64,000 nt of DNA from CAG-1782 sp045601385 (GTDB taxonomy: Bacteria > Bacillota > Clostridia > Christensenellales > DTU072): NCBI GenBank assembly GCA_045601385.1, contig JAZRZM010000004.1:62001-126000 (forward strand), given 5' to 3'. Positions within the stretch are counted from its first letter, which is position 1. Every line of letters begins with the position of its first letter. The notes below the pieces were generated by a model. That model worked only from the letters and a program-made list of their open reading frames with translations, made no database searches and was not told the DNA's origin. Made by a program: the position numbers and the translations under genes. Of this stretch, positions 32,207 to 41,217 are shown piece after piece.

Positions 32207-33271
32207 TTGGAAATGAACGAGAACGAAAAAAACGAAATAAACGTACCGGAATCCGCTCCGGAAGAGGTCGCGGCGAGCATCGCGCCGGCGGAGGAAACGT
32301 TTGATTTTTCCACCTTAAAGCCGAAGGTCAAACCGATCGGAAAAATTTTGTTTATTGTCTTTCTGATTGTCTGTATCGGATTGGGTTTGTTTTTCAGTTT
32401 TTATTCGGTATCGCTTGAATTATACGAGTTTTCGGAAAAGGACGGCGGCTACGAATTGTCCGCGTTTCATAACGATAATTCGGTCACGTCGGTGACGTTT
32501 GACCGCGTCATGGAAAAGAAGGGTAACAAATGGGAAGCCACGGATAAACCGATAACTTCGATCAAGAGATATGCGCTTTGCGGCGACTCTGTTCTGACCG
32601 AAATCAATATCGGGAAAGACGTGGCTTTTATTGATTATCAGGCATTTTATTCGTGTACCGCTCTGCGGAAGATAAACGTCGACACGCGGAACGAGCACTA
32701 CTGCTCGGACGAAGGTATCCTTTATAATAAGGACAAGACGGAAATACTTCTTTTCCCGATTTGCTATTGCGAAAACGCCTCGGACGCTCTTTCTTCCGCC
32801 GTTTCGGCTCGGAAAGAAACCAACGAAAAAGGGGAAGAAACGACTTTTCTTACTTTTACCGTTCCCGAAAGCGTAGCGACGATCGGCGAACTGTGTTTTT
32901 CGGATGTGAAAAACGTCGAAAAGGTGACGCTCCCGTCCGGACTGAAAGAAATGAAAACGCTTGCCTTTTTCAAATGCAAAGCGCTGAAAGAAATATCTTT
33001 GCCCGACGGACTTGAAAAAATCGGATCGGACGCTTTTTCGTACTGTTCAAAACTGACGTACATGTATATCCCCGCGTCGGTGACCGAGATAGGGCACCAT
33101 GCCTTTTTTGACTGCGACGGCATCGGACAAATGTGCGTCGCCGCGGGAAAAGACGATTTCAAAAAAGTGGAAACGGGCGATCAATGGTTGCCGCAGACGT
33201 ATGTCAGCGGTGCCAAACTGTTCAGTAAAGATATTGAAATCTTGTACGGTCAGGAAAGGAGAAGCGAATGA
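32207..33271 (+). CDS. Single-pass membrane protein with BspA-type leucine-rich repeats
   Basis: 354 residues. A short acidic cytoplasmic tail (about 1-42) precedes one transmembrane helix (about 45-68); the rest should be outside the cell. The extracellular part has several LRR_5/BspA repeats, seen in ITSIKRYALCGDSVLTEINI, VTLPSGLKEMKTLAFFKCKA and ISLPDGLEKIGSDAFSYCSK. Translation may start at the TTG at 32207 or at the ATG two codons later; spacing to AAGGTAGG slightly favours the TTG. It overlaps the first transporter gene by 4 nt, so it may be an accessory or sensor for that transporter, which is inference. Confidence 0.82.
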   Translation: MEMNENEKNEINVPESAPEEVAASIAPAEETFDFSTLKPKVKPIGKILFIVFLIVCIGLGLFFSFYSVSLELYEFSEKDGGYELSAFHNDNSVTSVTFDRVMEKKGNKWEATDKPITSIKRYALCGDSVLTEINIGKDVAFIDYQAFYSCTALRKINVDTRNEHYCSDEGILYNKDKTEILLFPICYCENASDALSSAVSARKETNEKGEETTFLTFTVPESVATIGELCFSDVKNVEKVTLPSGLKEMKTLAFFKCKALKEISLPDGLEKIGSDAFSYCSKLTYMYIPASVTEIGHHAFFDCDGIGQMCVAAGKDDFKKVETGDQWLPQTYVSGAKLFSKDIEILYGQERRSE

Positions 33272-35013
33272 AGGGACAGGCGAAAACCAAACTCCGGAAT
33301 TTCGGGAAAGAGTTAAAGACCTATTGGAACAAACCGGCTCCGGGCAAATTCGTACCGTATAAAGAATACCTCGAAATATGCGGCGCGATCAACTTTAACT
33401 ACGCGTTGAAGACGCCGGTGTCCTATATCAGTTTTGCGGCGAACTGTTATCTTATTATGTATCACTACCACGTGCCGTATCTGACCTTTTCCATCATCAC
33501 TTTGATCGGATTGCCGCTCGGATATTTGTGGAAGTTTTTAAGTTGGATTGTCGGCGACAACCTCGGCTTTATGGACAAGAAGACGACGAGGACGATTTTT
33601 ACCATATACGCGGTAGCCATCGCGCTCGGAATCGGCTTGATTGCGTCCGACCTTTCGGGACTGTTTGCCCTGAACGAAACGCTGGCGGCAAAAATCAATT
33701 CTTTGAGCGGTATCAACACGACGACCTTTTTGAAAATATTCGGCGTGCAACTGCTTGCCGATAGCGGCGCGGGGCTATGGGATATGTTCTGGTCGAAAAA
33801 ATTGATACCGAAATACGGGCGGTATAAGTACCGCATTTACAGCGACTGGGCACCCAAAGCGCTCTTATTTATTTTGATCGGCTGGTTGCCGATCGAAGCG
33901 ATTGGGGACGACGCGCAAAGGATATGGGTGGCGTATCTGATGATACGTTTGTTTACGATGTTCAATTCGGACGACCGTATGACCAGTTGTGCCGCGCAAA
34001 TAAGTCCCAATCCGCAAGAGCGCATTCTGGTGCGGACGTGGCCGGTCAAACTCGGGCACTTGTTTAATTCGATACTTGCGTTCATCTTGCCGATCGTTAT
34101 TGCATGGTTTCCGGGCGGTTTTGCCGATATCGGCATCTATCGCTACGTCATGCCGGCAAGTTTTATTTTGTGCGGCGCGCTTACCTATATCCTTGCGCCC
34201 AAAGTACACGAAAGAATACCGCAGCCGCCTTTGGACAAGAAAGTCAAAATCAACTTTTGGGACGGCGTCTTCGGCGTCATGCGCAATAAATACCAATGGA
34301 TAAATACGATTGTCAATACCTTCGATTCGCTCGGCAACGGCATGCTTGATATTACCGTCGTTATCCTCTTATATACGATGCGCGTAGACGGTATCGTGTA
34401 CAGCATTTTGGTGACACTGATTTCGGCGGCGGGGACGATCCCGTCCTTTATTGCGCCCTATTTTATCAAGCGGTTTTCCTATAAATCCATTCGTATTTTC
34501 GGACAACTTGCTTCCGCGATCGTCAGCGGACTGTATATCGTCGCCTTGTATTTTTGCGGCACGCATTATATCGCGCTCGGCGTTTTTCTCGTGCTTCTTC
34601 GCATGGTGTACAACTTTACCCGCGAAGTCCCGATCGTGGCGCAAAAAGATATGGACGAAAGGCTTTTTGACTATCAAATGTATCTTTCGGGAGAAAGGTT
34701 ACAAAACTTTTCCGGGCTTTTCAGTATTATTAACAGTCCCATTACGACCTTTGTCGGTTTGCTGATACCGATGATTTTGCTGAAAAACGGGTTTAATAAC
34801 AACTGGGATATTCTTTTTGTCGATTCGGCACGGTTTAAGATCATAGCCGTTCCGATTGCGCTGGACGCGGTAGGCTTTTTGCTGATGGCGATTCCGTTTT
34901 TCTTTTGGGATTACGATAATAAAAAACATGAAACGGTCATTAAAGAACTGAATCGTCGCGCCGAGATTCTCGGCGGTCAGGTTTATGAAGATAAGGAGAA
35001 AGACGCCGCATGA
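33268..35013 (+). CDS. MFS-type transporter, paralog 1
   Basis: 581 residues with about 12 hydrophobic segments. The layout and the charged loops (GDNLGFMDKKTTRTIF and PQPPLDKKVKINFWDG) resemble the GPH/MFS sugar-cation symporter group common in Clostridia; I cannot name the substrate. The N-terminal cytoplasmic stretch contains KPAPGKFVPYKEY, which is shared with paralog 2. The C-terminal tail (KELNRRAEILGGQVYEDKEK) is polar. Overlaps of 4 nt on both sides couple it to the LRR protein and to paralog 2. Confidence 0.82.
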   Translation: MKGQAKTKLRNFGKELKTYWNKPAPGKFVPYKEYLEICGAINFNYALKTPVSYISFAANCYLIMYHYHVPYLTFSIITLIGLPLGYLWKFLSWIVGDNLGFMDKKTTRTIFTIYAVAIALGIGLIASDLSGLFALNETLAAKINSLSGINTTTFLKIFGVQLLADSGAGLWDMFWSKKLIPKYGRYKYRIYSDWAPKALLFILIGWLPIEAIGDDAQRIWVAYLMIRLFTMFNSDDRMTSCAAQISPNPQERILVRTWPVKLGHLFNSILAFILPIVIAWFPGGFADIGIYRYVMPASFILCGALTYILAPKVHERIPQPPLDKKVKINFWDGVFGVMRNKYQWINTIVNTFDSLGNGMLDITVVILLYTMRVDGIVYSILVTLISAAGTIPSFIAPYFIKRFSYKSIRIFGQLASAIVSGLYIVALYFCGTHYIALGVFLVLLRMVYNFTREVPIVAQKDMDERLFDYQMYLSGERLQNFSGLFSIINSPITTFVGLLIPMILLKNGFNNNWDILFVDSARFKIIAVPIALDAVGFLLMAIPFFFWDYDNKKHETVIKELNRRAEILGGQVYEDKEKDAA

Positions 35014-36803
35014 AAAAAGGGGTGCTGAAAGGGAAATTACAGTCTCTCGGTCGGGAAATCAAAGAACATTGGAATCAGCCTGCTCCGGGAAAATTTGTCC
35101 CTTATAAAGAATATATCAATATTTTTGCGGGGATCAGTTTTAACTACGCATTGCGTACGCCGGTATCCTATATCAGTTTTGTCGCCGGTTGCTATCTGAT
35201 CATGTACCACTACCACATACCGTATCTGACGTTTTCGGTCATTACGTTGATCGGACTGCCGCTCGGGTATTTGTGGAAGTTTTTAAGTTGGATTGTCGGG
35301 GACAACCTCGGCTTTATGGATAAAAAGACCGATCGGACGATTTTTTGGATCTACGTCGTCGCGGCGGCTTTGGGCGTCGCTTTGATTGCGACCGACCTCG
35401 CGCCACTATTTAATTTGAGCGAAACGTTGTCGGGCAAGATCAATTCCATGAGCGGAATCAATACGACGACGCTTATGAAGATATTCGGCGTTCAACTCCT
35501 CGCCGACAGCGGCGGCGGGTTGTGGAATATGCTTTGGGCAAAGAAACTTATTCCCAAACACGGCAGATATAAGTACCGTATCTACTGCGATTTGTTACCG
35601 AAAGCGGCTTTATTTATTTTGATCGGTTGGTTGCCGATCGAGTCGATCGGGGACGAAGCGCAACGGGTGTGGGTGGCGTATCTTATGATCCGCCTGTTCG
35701 AGATGTTCGACTCCGAGAACAGAATAGAACACTGCGCCGGGCAAATCAGTCCGAATCCGCAAGAACGTATTATGGTCCGTACCTGGCCGGTTAAGATGGG
35801 ACACTTGTTCAATTCTTTGCTCGAATTCGTCGTTCCCATCGTTATCGCCTGGTTCCCGGACGGTTTTGCCGATATGGGCATATACCGCTACGTTATGCCG
35901 GCGACGTTTATTCTGTGCGCGGTTTGCACTTATATTTTCGCTCCGAAAGTCAAAGAGAGAATACCGCAGCCGCCGTTGGATAAAAAAGTCAAAATAAACT
36001 TTTGGGACGGTGCGTTCGGCGTCATGCGGAATAAGTACCAATGGGTAAACACCATCGTAAACACCATCGATTCTCTCGGGAACGGTATGCTCGATATCAC
36101 CATTGTCATCTTGTTGTATACCATGCGTGCCGACGGTATCGTATATAGCCTTATTGTTACCGTCTTGTCAATAGCCGGCAGCGCGCCGTCTTTCTTTGCT
36201 CCGTATTTTCTGAAACGCTTTTCTTACAAACAAATCCGTATTTTCGGACAATTGGCGGCAGGTACGGTCAGTGCGCTTTATATCGTCATATTGTATTTTT
36301 GCGGCTCGAATTACACTCTTATGAGCGCGTTGTTGGTTATTTTGCGTATGGCGGCGAACTTCTGCAACGAGATACCGTCCGTAGCCAGACAGGATATGGA
36401 AGAAAGACTGTATGACTATCAAATGTATCTTTCGGGAGAAAGGCTGCAAAATTTCACCGGAATTTTCACCATGCTCAGCAGTCCTATCACTACGCTTGTC
36501 GGCTTGCTTATTCCTCTTATCTTGTTGAAAAACGGCTTTAATAACAACTGGGACATTCTGTTCGTGGATTCCGCGCGTTTTACGATTCTTGCCGTTCCGA
36601 TCGCTATCGATACCGTCGGACACTATTTAATGTTAATTCCGTTTTTGTTTTGGGATTATGACGGCGAAAAGCACGCTAAAGTCATTAAAGAACTGAACCG
36701 CCGCGCAAAAATCCTCGGCGGACAGGTTTACGCGAACGACGCCGCGCCGCAACCGGCACCGCAAACGGTCGCGGAAGTCGCCGCTTCCGCAGAAAATCAA
36801 TAA
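35010..36803 (+). CDS. MFS-type transporter, paralog 2
   Basis: 597 residues and a close relative of the preceding gene along its whole length. Identical blocks include FLSWIVGDNLGFMDKKT, FGVQLLADSG, KVKINFWDG and LKNGFNNNWDILFVDSARF. The difference is greatest in the N-terminal third of the membrane region and in the C-terminal tail, which here ends in an alanine-, proline- and glutamine-rich segment (DAAPQPAPQTV). The tandem arrangement suggests local duplication followed by divergence, or a heterodimer. A terminator follows directly. Confidence 0.82.
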   Translation: MKKGVLKGKLQSLGREIKEHWNQPAPGKFVPYKEYINIFAGISFNYALRTPVSYISFVAGCYLIMYHYHIPYLTFSVITLIGLPLGYLWKFLSWIVGDNLGFMDKKTDRTIFWIYVVAAALGVALIATDLAPLFNLSETLSGKINSMSGINTTTLMKIFGVQLLADSGGGLWNMLWAKKLIPKHGRYKYRIYCDLLPKAALFILIGWLPIESIGDEAQRVWVAYLMIRLFEMFDSENRIEHCAGQISPNPQERIMVRTWPVKMGHLFNSLLEFVVPIVIAWFPDGFADMGIYRYVMPATFILCAVCTYIFAPKVKERIPQPPLDKKVKINFWDGAFGVMRNKYQWVNTIVNTIDSLGNGMLDITIVILLYTMRADGIVYSLIVTVLSIAGSAPSFFAPYFLKRFSYKQIRIFGQLAAGTVSALYIVILYFCGSNYTLMSALLVILRMAANFCNEIPSVARQDMEERLYDYQMYLSGERLQNFTGIFTMLSSPITTLVGLLIPLILLKNGFNNNWDILFVDSARFTILAVPIAIDTVGHYLMLIPFLFWDYDGEKHAKVIKELNRRAKILGGQVYANDAAPQPAPQTVAEVAASAENQ

Positions 36804-36823
36804 ACGTGATCCGCCTGACGATA

Positions 36824-36856
36824 GGGCGCGACGAGGATATGCGTCGCGCCCTTTTT
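36824..36856 (+). terminator. Terminator of the LRR-transporter operon
   Basis: Perfect 9-bp stem GGGCGCGAC (36824-36832) / GTCGCGCCC (36843-36851) with a 10-nt loop and five T. Confidence 0.9.
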
Positions 36857-36932
36857 GTATAATTTTTTCCGTTAAGTCAATACTTATTTTGGCAATCCGT
36901 AAAAAATTTTTTTGAAAATGTAAAACAAATCC

Positions 36933-36961
36933 TTGACAGGACGAAAAAAACGTGTTACGAT
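36933..36961 (+). promoter_or_regulatory. Promoter of hsp20
   Basis: Perfect TTGACA (36933-36938), a 17-bp spacer and TACGAT (36956-36961), directly followed by the CIRCE operator, so that HrcA would cover the transcription start. Confidence 0.75.
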
Positions 36962-36962
36962 A

Positions 36963-36989
36963 TTAGCAGTCAAAGGCAATGAGTGCTAA
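36963..36989. promoter_or_regulatory. CIRCE operator (HrcA binding site)
   Basis: TTAGCAGTC-N9-GAGTGCTAA. The consensus is TTAGCACTC-N9-GAGTGCTAA, so there is one mismatch in the left arm. This predicts heat-inducible repression by HrcA. Confidence 0.9.
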
Positions 36990-37038
36990 CAAAATATAGC
37001 GCGGATTGCTAAAAAAATAAAAAAGAGGAGAGAGAGAA

Positions 37039-37440
37039 ATGAAAAACTACATTATTAAAAGGAACGATTTATTCGGAGACGCGTTTGACGGTTTGTTCCG
37101 TCCTTTTTTCCCGACGGTGGCAAAGGACCTGATGCGGACGGACATACGGGAGAACGAAGGGGAATACGTATTTGACGTGGAGATTCCCGGGTTCAGCAAA
37201 GAAGAGATTACCGTATCTTATGAGGACGGCTATCTCGGAATCGGTGCAAAACGCGCCGACAGCGAAGGTGACGTCGAATTTTTGCGCAAAGAGCGGAACG
37301 TCTCCTGCGAACGTAATTTTTACGTTGGCGAAGTGGACGAAAAAGGTATCAAGGCAAAATACGAAAACGGCGTTTTGACGGTTTGCGTACCGAAGAAACA
37401 ACCGGAAAGGGTTGCCCCCCACAATATCGCCATCGAATAA
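37039..37440 (+). CDS. Small heat-shock protein Hsp20/alpha-crystallin
   Basis: 133 residues. An ATP-independent holdase that binds unfolding proteins in the cytoplasm. The alpha-crystallin domain (about 35-125) shows VFDVEIPGFSKEEITVSYED, FLRKERNVSCERNFYVG and the conserved C-terminal strand KAKYENGVLTVCVPK. A short N-terminal arm includes FDGLFRPFFP. AGGAGAGAG precedes the ATG. The CIRCE box just upstream places it in the HrcA regulon, which is seen for sHsp genes in some Clostridia. Confidence 0.95.
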   Translation: MKNYIIKRNDLFGDAFDGLFRPFFPTVAKDLMRTDIRENEGEYVFDVEIPGFSKEEITVSYEDGYLGIGAKRADSEGDVEFLRKERNVSCERNFYVGEVDEKGIKAKYENGVLTVCVPKKQPERVAPHNIAIE

Positions 37441-37460
37441 TCGGAACAGACTGTTTGGAC

Positions 37461-37525
37461 GATTTCACCCGAAGCGTTCACTTGCAGTGCTTCTTGCACG
37501 GCGGCGTTCCGTTTCGACCGAAATC
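37461..37525. repeat. Dispersed copy of the 101-bp palindromic repeat
   Basis: GATTTC (37461-37466) pairs with GAAATC (37520-37525). The inner CCCGAAGCGTTCACTTGCAG, a hairpin loop and CGGCGTTCCGTTTCGACCG match the core of the units at 20268-20550. As there, it sits just after a stop codon (20 nt past hsp20). Confidence 0.8.
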
Positions 37526-37592
37526 CCCGGCGTTCCGCTGCGAAAGAGAACCGTTAAAGCCGTTCACCGAAAAAGAGGGAACGATGAACGAA

Positions 37593-37627
37593 AAAAAGAC
37601 TGTCGTCATATTGGCGACAGTCTTTTT
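37593..37627 (+). terminator. Bidirectional terminator between hsp20 and the Rad50-like gene
   Basis: GACTGTCG (37598-37605) / CGACAGTC (37615-37622), preceded by a run of seven A and followed by five T, so it can work on both strands. Confidence 0.85.
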
Positions 37628-37666
37628 ATTTTCTTATATATAATATGGATAAGAAAGCGGGCTTTA

Positions 37667-40600
37667 TTATGCCCCGAATACAGGCGATACGTTGTTTTTG
37701 TCGGCGTATTCGATGATTTTCGCAAACAGCGTCATATCCTGCGGTTTCGGCGCGTTGATATGAACGATGCGCGAATAGGAAGGACAGCCGAGAGCGTCGA
37801 GAACGGTGTTTTCGGCGGCGGCGGCGCAGACAGTCAGCAGGCTGAGTATATCGTTGTTCGGAACGGAAACTTCCGTTTCGAGTCCATCGCCGTTGTCTTG
37901 GAAGAGAGCAAGGCGGTTGCCGACGGGTTTGACCGAATAGGTGCGGTCGAAGCGCGACATTTCGTGCGTAATAAGGCTGGCGTACAAATGCGCGATATCC
38001 TTTTTCTGACAAGCGGATACGATATTGTATTTAACGATAGCCACATCCAATACTTTCTGAATGGCTTTCTTCTTTTCTTTTGCCATATCGGCGAGGTTTT
38101 GTTGATTGCAAAGGGCGATCAGATCTTCCGTCCGTTCCGCTATCAGAGCGCGCGCGTCGTCCCAAGCGGCTTGATTTTCGGCAAGTTTGCGTTGAATTGC
38201 CTCGTTCTCGGCGATTAAGCGGTCGTATTCTTCGCATTTTGCGGCGTACTTGGTAATGTCGAGTTCGTGCTGAACGGTGTCGTTTAAGATATCGTCTTCG
38301 TCTTCCGCGCTGAGGACGTCTTTTTTCAGATCGCGGATCAGTTCTCTCGTCGGCGTTTCGCCTTTGAAAGGACTGAGTTGTTGCAACATACCGAGGACGT
38401 CGTTATTATGGTCGATTTGTTCTTTTAGCGCGGTCGTTTCGGAAATCATTTTGTTCAGTTCGATACGCTTCGATTCCAATAAACGGGCGGTTGCGGCGAC
38501 GGATTCGACCGCTTTTTGTTTCGCTTGTTCTTCTTCGCGGATCTGATCGAGGATCATAACGAGTTGTTTGCCCGAGTACATAACGCAAAGTTGCGCCAGG
38601 GTATATTGGTTGCCGTCTTCTTCATAGAGGTAATCCCGTCTTTGCAGATCGGCGAGTTCTTTTCTGACTTCGGCAAGTTCTGCGTTCAGGTCGGCTTGTT
38701 TTGCCCAAAGATCTTTGAGTTCGGAGACGATGATGTCTTCGGTCTGCTCGGTTTCGTTGAGGATGCCGAACCATTCGGCGGGCGTTTTGCCGCCCATGGC
38801 GGGCGCGATTTTTTCCAGCGTGCTTTCGTGCTTCTTCGTCAAGTCGGCGATTTCGGAAAGGACGGCGTTTTCTTTTTCGAGCGTTTCCGTGGACATGACC
38901 GTGATGATGTCGCCGAGTTTCTTTGCGTTGGAACCGGTGACGACTTCTTCCGAAGAGTAGCCGGTCATATCGGCGAGGTTCTCGGCAAACACATTGATGT
39001 CGTGTTGCAATTCGTCCAAAAGTCTCGACAGCGAGTCGTGATCGGTCGCGCCGGCTTCGGCGTACAGATTATTCAGAAGAGCGGTCTTGGCAAGTTTGGT
39101 TTCTTCCAGGCTCTTGCTGTAAGATTTTCCGTCGTCGATACGCGTTTGGAGTACGCCCATACGGGTATAGATCGTCTTTAATTTTTCTTGATATTCGGCG
39201 AGGATCGCTTTTACTTCCATTAGCGGAGCCGATTCGGCTTCGATTTGCGTCTGAATATCGTTGAACGCTTCGGTCGTGTCGAATTTTTCGGTTACGACGG
39301 CGTCGCAAATGGGACATTTGTTACCGTATTCGAGACGAGAGATGTCGTCGAGGTGATAGAGTTGCGCGCGAAGAGCCAAAATGGCTTTTTCCTTTTCGCT
39401 AACCTGTTCCTGCGCTTTTTCGGTGTATTGCAGGAGCGTCTCTTTGGCGCGTTCGAGCGCAACGAGTTTTTCTTCGTTTTCGCGGACGGATTCGCGGTTT
39501 TCTTCGATTTTTTTGTCAATGGCTTCCAGTTCCTGCAAGATGCCCGCGCATACGATCTGATTACGATACAGATCCTGACGGCGGTGGATCAAAGCGTTAT
39601 ACTGTTCGCGACGGGCGGTCAAAGAACTGTCTCCGTCGGAAAAGGCTTCGTGCTTCGACTTCGCCATGGTGTACTTGTCGATGTTTTCGGCGCGGAGCGC
39701 GTTCAGGTCGGCGGTGGTCTTCTCATTCGCGTAGACGAGCGCGTTGAGCGTTTCCGTCATATTGTAGTCTTCTTGTAACATAGCGTCGGTGACGCCGTTG
39801 TCGCGAACCGATTTTTTGAAAGCGGAAGCAAAATGCACCCCTTCGAAGTCCTTTTTCTTGCTCTCGATTTCTTTTTCGAGGTCCGCTATTTGTTGCGAAA
39901 GCAGTTGTTCGCGTTCTTGAAGCAGATTGATCTTTGCGACGACTTCGGAAACGGAGCGTTCGATTTCCGTCATCAGGACCGTGTTTTTGCCGGCGACGCC
40001 GTTATCCTGCGCTTTTTCGGCAAGGACGGTATAGAGCGCCTTGATTTTATTCAGGCACGCATGGTATTCGTTTTGCAGATTGACCAAATGCCGTTCGCCG
40101 ATTTCCAATTCTTTTTTACGGCGATCGATTTCTTCGCTGTTGGCGGCGACTGCGTCTTCAAAAGTCTTCGTTTCGGCAATCAGTTCGCCCGCTCTTTCCC
40201 AAAAAGCGATTTTGGCTTTGGCGTCGCGGCTCTTCCAGACTTTTTGTTCCAGTTCGCGGTCTGTTTCGCGTTGACGAATGGCGTTGTCGAGACGATTTTT
40301 GTTGTCGTCGAAATCGCGGATGTTGCGGACGTTATTTTTGCCGATTTGGATTTCGGCGGCAAGGTCGTCGGCTTTTTCCTGCAAAGCCTTTATCTCGTCG
40401 CGTACCTCTTTGATACGGTCGTCGATATCGTCGGGCGTTTCTTTTTGCAGATTTTCAAAAACGGAAACGGAGGTTTCGTACGCGCTGATTTCTTTGGCGT
40501 GAATGGCGGCGGTCGAGGCTTTGTCGGCTTCCGTCACGGAAAGTTTGTGGCACACCTTGTCGAAGTGGGCGAGCGCGTCGGAAGCTATCTCGCGGTAAGA

Positions 40601-41008
40601 ATCGGGAAAAGCGGCGAGCGAAAGCCACTCTTCGGTCGAAAGGTGAAAAACCGATTCCAATTCGCGGCCGATGGCGGCGGAGCCCGTTATCGTTTCGTCA
40701 TCTTTCTTCAACGTGAGCGAATGTGTGGCGAACTTCCGCGTCAGGACGTAGTTATGTTCGTCCGAACCGAACGTAAAAGCGATCTCGCCCGACGGGAAGG
40801 TGTCCGCGCCGTCGAAAAGCCAGGTAAAGAGCTTTTTGATGCGCTTGACATCCGTTTCGGTATAAGCCGCTCTTTCGGGATCGAACGAAAAACCGTCGTC
40901 CTGTCTTTTCGAGAAAAGGACGTATTCGATCGAAGAATCGAGCGTGCCGACAATGGCGTCCGTCGTTTTTTCGCAAATGCCGTTGACTGTTAACTTTTTA
41001 GGTATCAT
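37667..41008 (-). CDS. Rad50/SbcC-like coiled-coil protein lacking ATPase motifs
   Basis: 1113 residues. The plan is that of SbcC/Rad50: an N-terminal head half, a very long coiled coil, a zinc hook CPIC (Cys565, Cys568), a returning coiled coil and a C-terminal head half. Head landmarks such as ELESVFHLSTEEWLSLAAFP (Q-loop region) can be aligned. However, no Walker A is found near the N-terminus, the signature LSGGE is replaced by VPNND, and the Walker B Asp-Glu by Asn-Ala (IVHINAP). The ATG at 41008 has GGAGG 8 nt upstream. No sbcD nuclease gene adjoins. A structural or pseudo-ATPase role is likely; the function is unknown. Confidence 0.82.
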   Translation of the reverse strand: MIPKKLTVNGICEKTTDAIVGTLDSSIEYVLFSKRQDDGFSFDPERAAYTETDVKRIKKLFTWLFDGADTFPSGEIAFTFGSDEHNYVLTRKFATHSLTLKKDDETITGSAAIGRELESVFHLSTEEWLSLAAFPDSYREIASDALAHFDKVCHKLSVTEADKASTAAIHAKEISAYETSVSVFENLQKETPDDIDDRIKEVRDEIKALQEKADDLAAEIQIGKNNVRNIRDFDDNKNRLDNAIRQRETDRELEQKVWKSRDAKAKIAFWERAGELIAETKTFEDAVAANSEEIDRRKKELEIGERHLVNLQNEYHACLNKIKALYTVLAEKAQDNGVAGKNTVLMTEIERSVSEVVAKINLLQEREQLLSQQIADLEKEIESKKKDFEGVHFASAFKKSVRDNGVTDAMLQEDYNMTETLNALVYANEKTTADLNALRAENIDKYTMAKSKHEAFSDGDSSLTARREQYNALIHRRQDLYRNQIVCAGILQELEAIDKKIEENRESVRENEEKLVALERAKETLLQYTEKAQEQVSEKEKAILALRAQLYHLDDISRLEYGNKCPICDAVVTEKFDTTEAFNDIQTQIEAESAPLMEVKAILAEYQEKLKTIYTRMGVLQTRIDDGKSYSKSLEETKLAKTALLNNLYAEAGATDHDSLSRLLDELQHDINVFAENLADMTGYSSEEVVTGSNAKKLGDIITVMSTETLEKENAVLSEIADLTKKHESTLEKIAPAMGGKTPAEWFGILNETEQTEDIIVSELKDLWAKQADLNAELAEVRKELADLQRRDYLYEEDGNQYTLAQLCVMYSGKQLVMILDQIREEEQAKQKAVESVAATARLLESKRIELNKMISETTALKEQIDHNNDVLGMLQQLSPFKGETPTRELIRDLKKDVLSAEDEDDILNDTVQHELDITKYAAKCEEYDRLIAENEAIQRKLAENQAAWDDARALIAERTEDLIALCNQQNLADMAKEKKKAIQKVLDVAIVKYNIVSACQKKDIAHLYASLITHEMSRFDRTYSVKPVGNRLALFQDNGDGLETEVSVPNNDILSLLTVCAAAAENTVLDALGCPSYSRIVHINAPKPQDMTLFAKIIEYADKNNVSPVFGA

Positions 41009-41088
41009 ATCCAAAGCCTCCGTTTGTTTGCCTTTGCCGTTTTTTGCCGAATTTTTTTTCGGAAACAGTGGCGAAACGGCAAATTGTG

Positions 41089-41097
41089 TGGTATACT
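41089..41097 (+). promoter_or_regulatory. Candidate extended -10 promoter of the dnaD-like operon
   Basis: TGG followed by TATACT (41092-41097) with a weak -35 (TGGCGA, 41069-41074). It would give a leader of about 115 nt. Confidence 0.35.
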
Positions 41098-41157
41098 CAT
41101 AGTCACACGTGATCGGAAATGCGGGTTCGCATTGCCCAATACCGTATAGTAATATAT

Positions 41158-41186
41158 ATTATACACAATATTCAGCATCTTTGCAA
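41158..41186 (-). promoter_or_regulatory. Promoter of the Rad50-like gene
   Basis: Minus-strand TTGCAA (complement of 41181-41186), a 17-bp spacer and a perfect TATAAT (complement of 41158-41163). Leader of about 145 nt. It overlaps the 5' leader of the divergent dnaD-like gene, so the two transcripts are complementary at their 5' ends. Confidence 0.6.
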
Positions 41187-41217
41187 GATGTAGACAACAA
41201 TTTTTCGGAGAAATTTT

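Noticed and set aside
37584..37643. 19-codon frame after hsp20
   Set aside because: It coincides with the bidirectional terminator hairpin, whose sequence dictates the peptide.
39833..40993. 386-codon plus-strand frame opposite the Rad50-like gene
   Set aside because: Shadow of the coiled-coil gene; its protein is phenylalanine- and valine-rich low complexity with no start signal.
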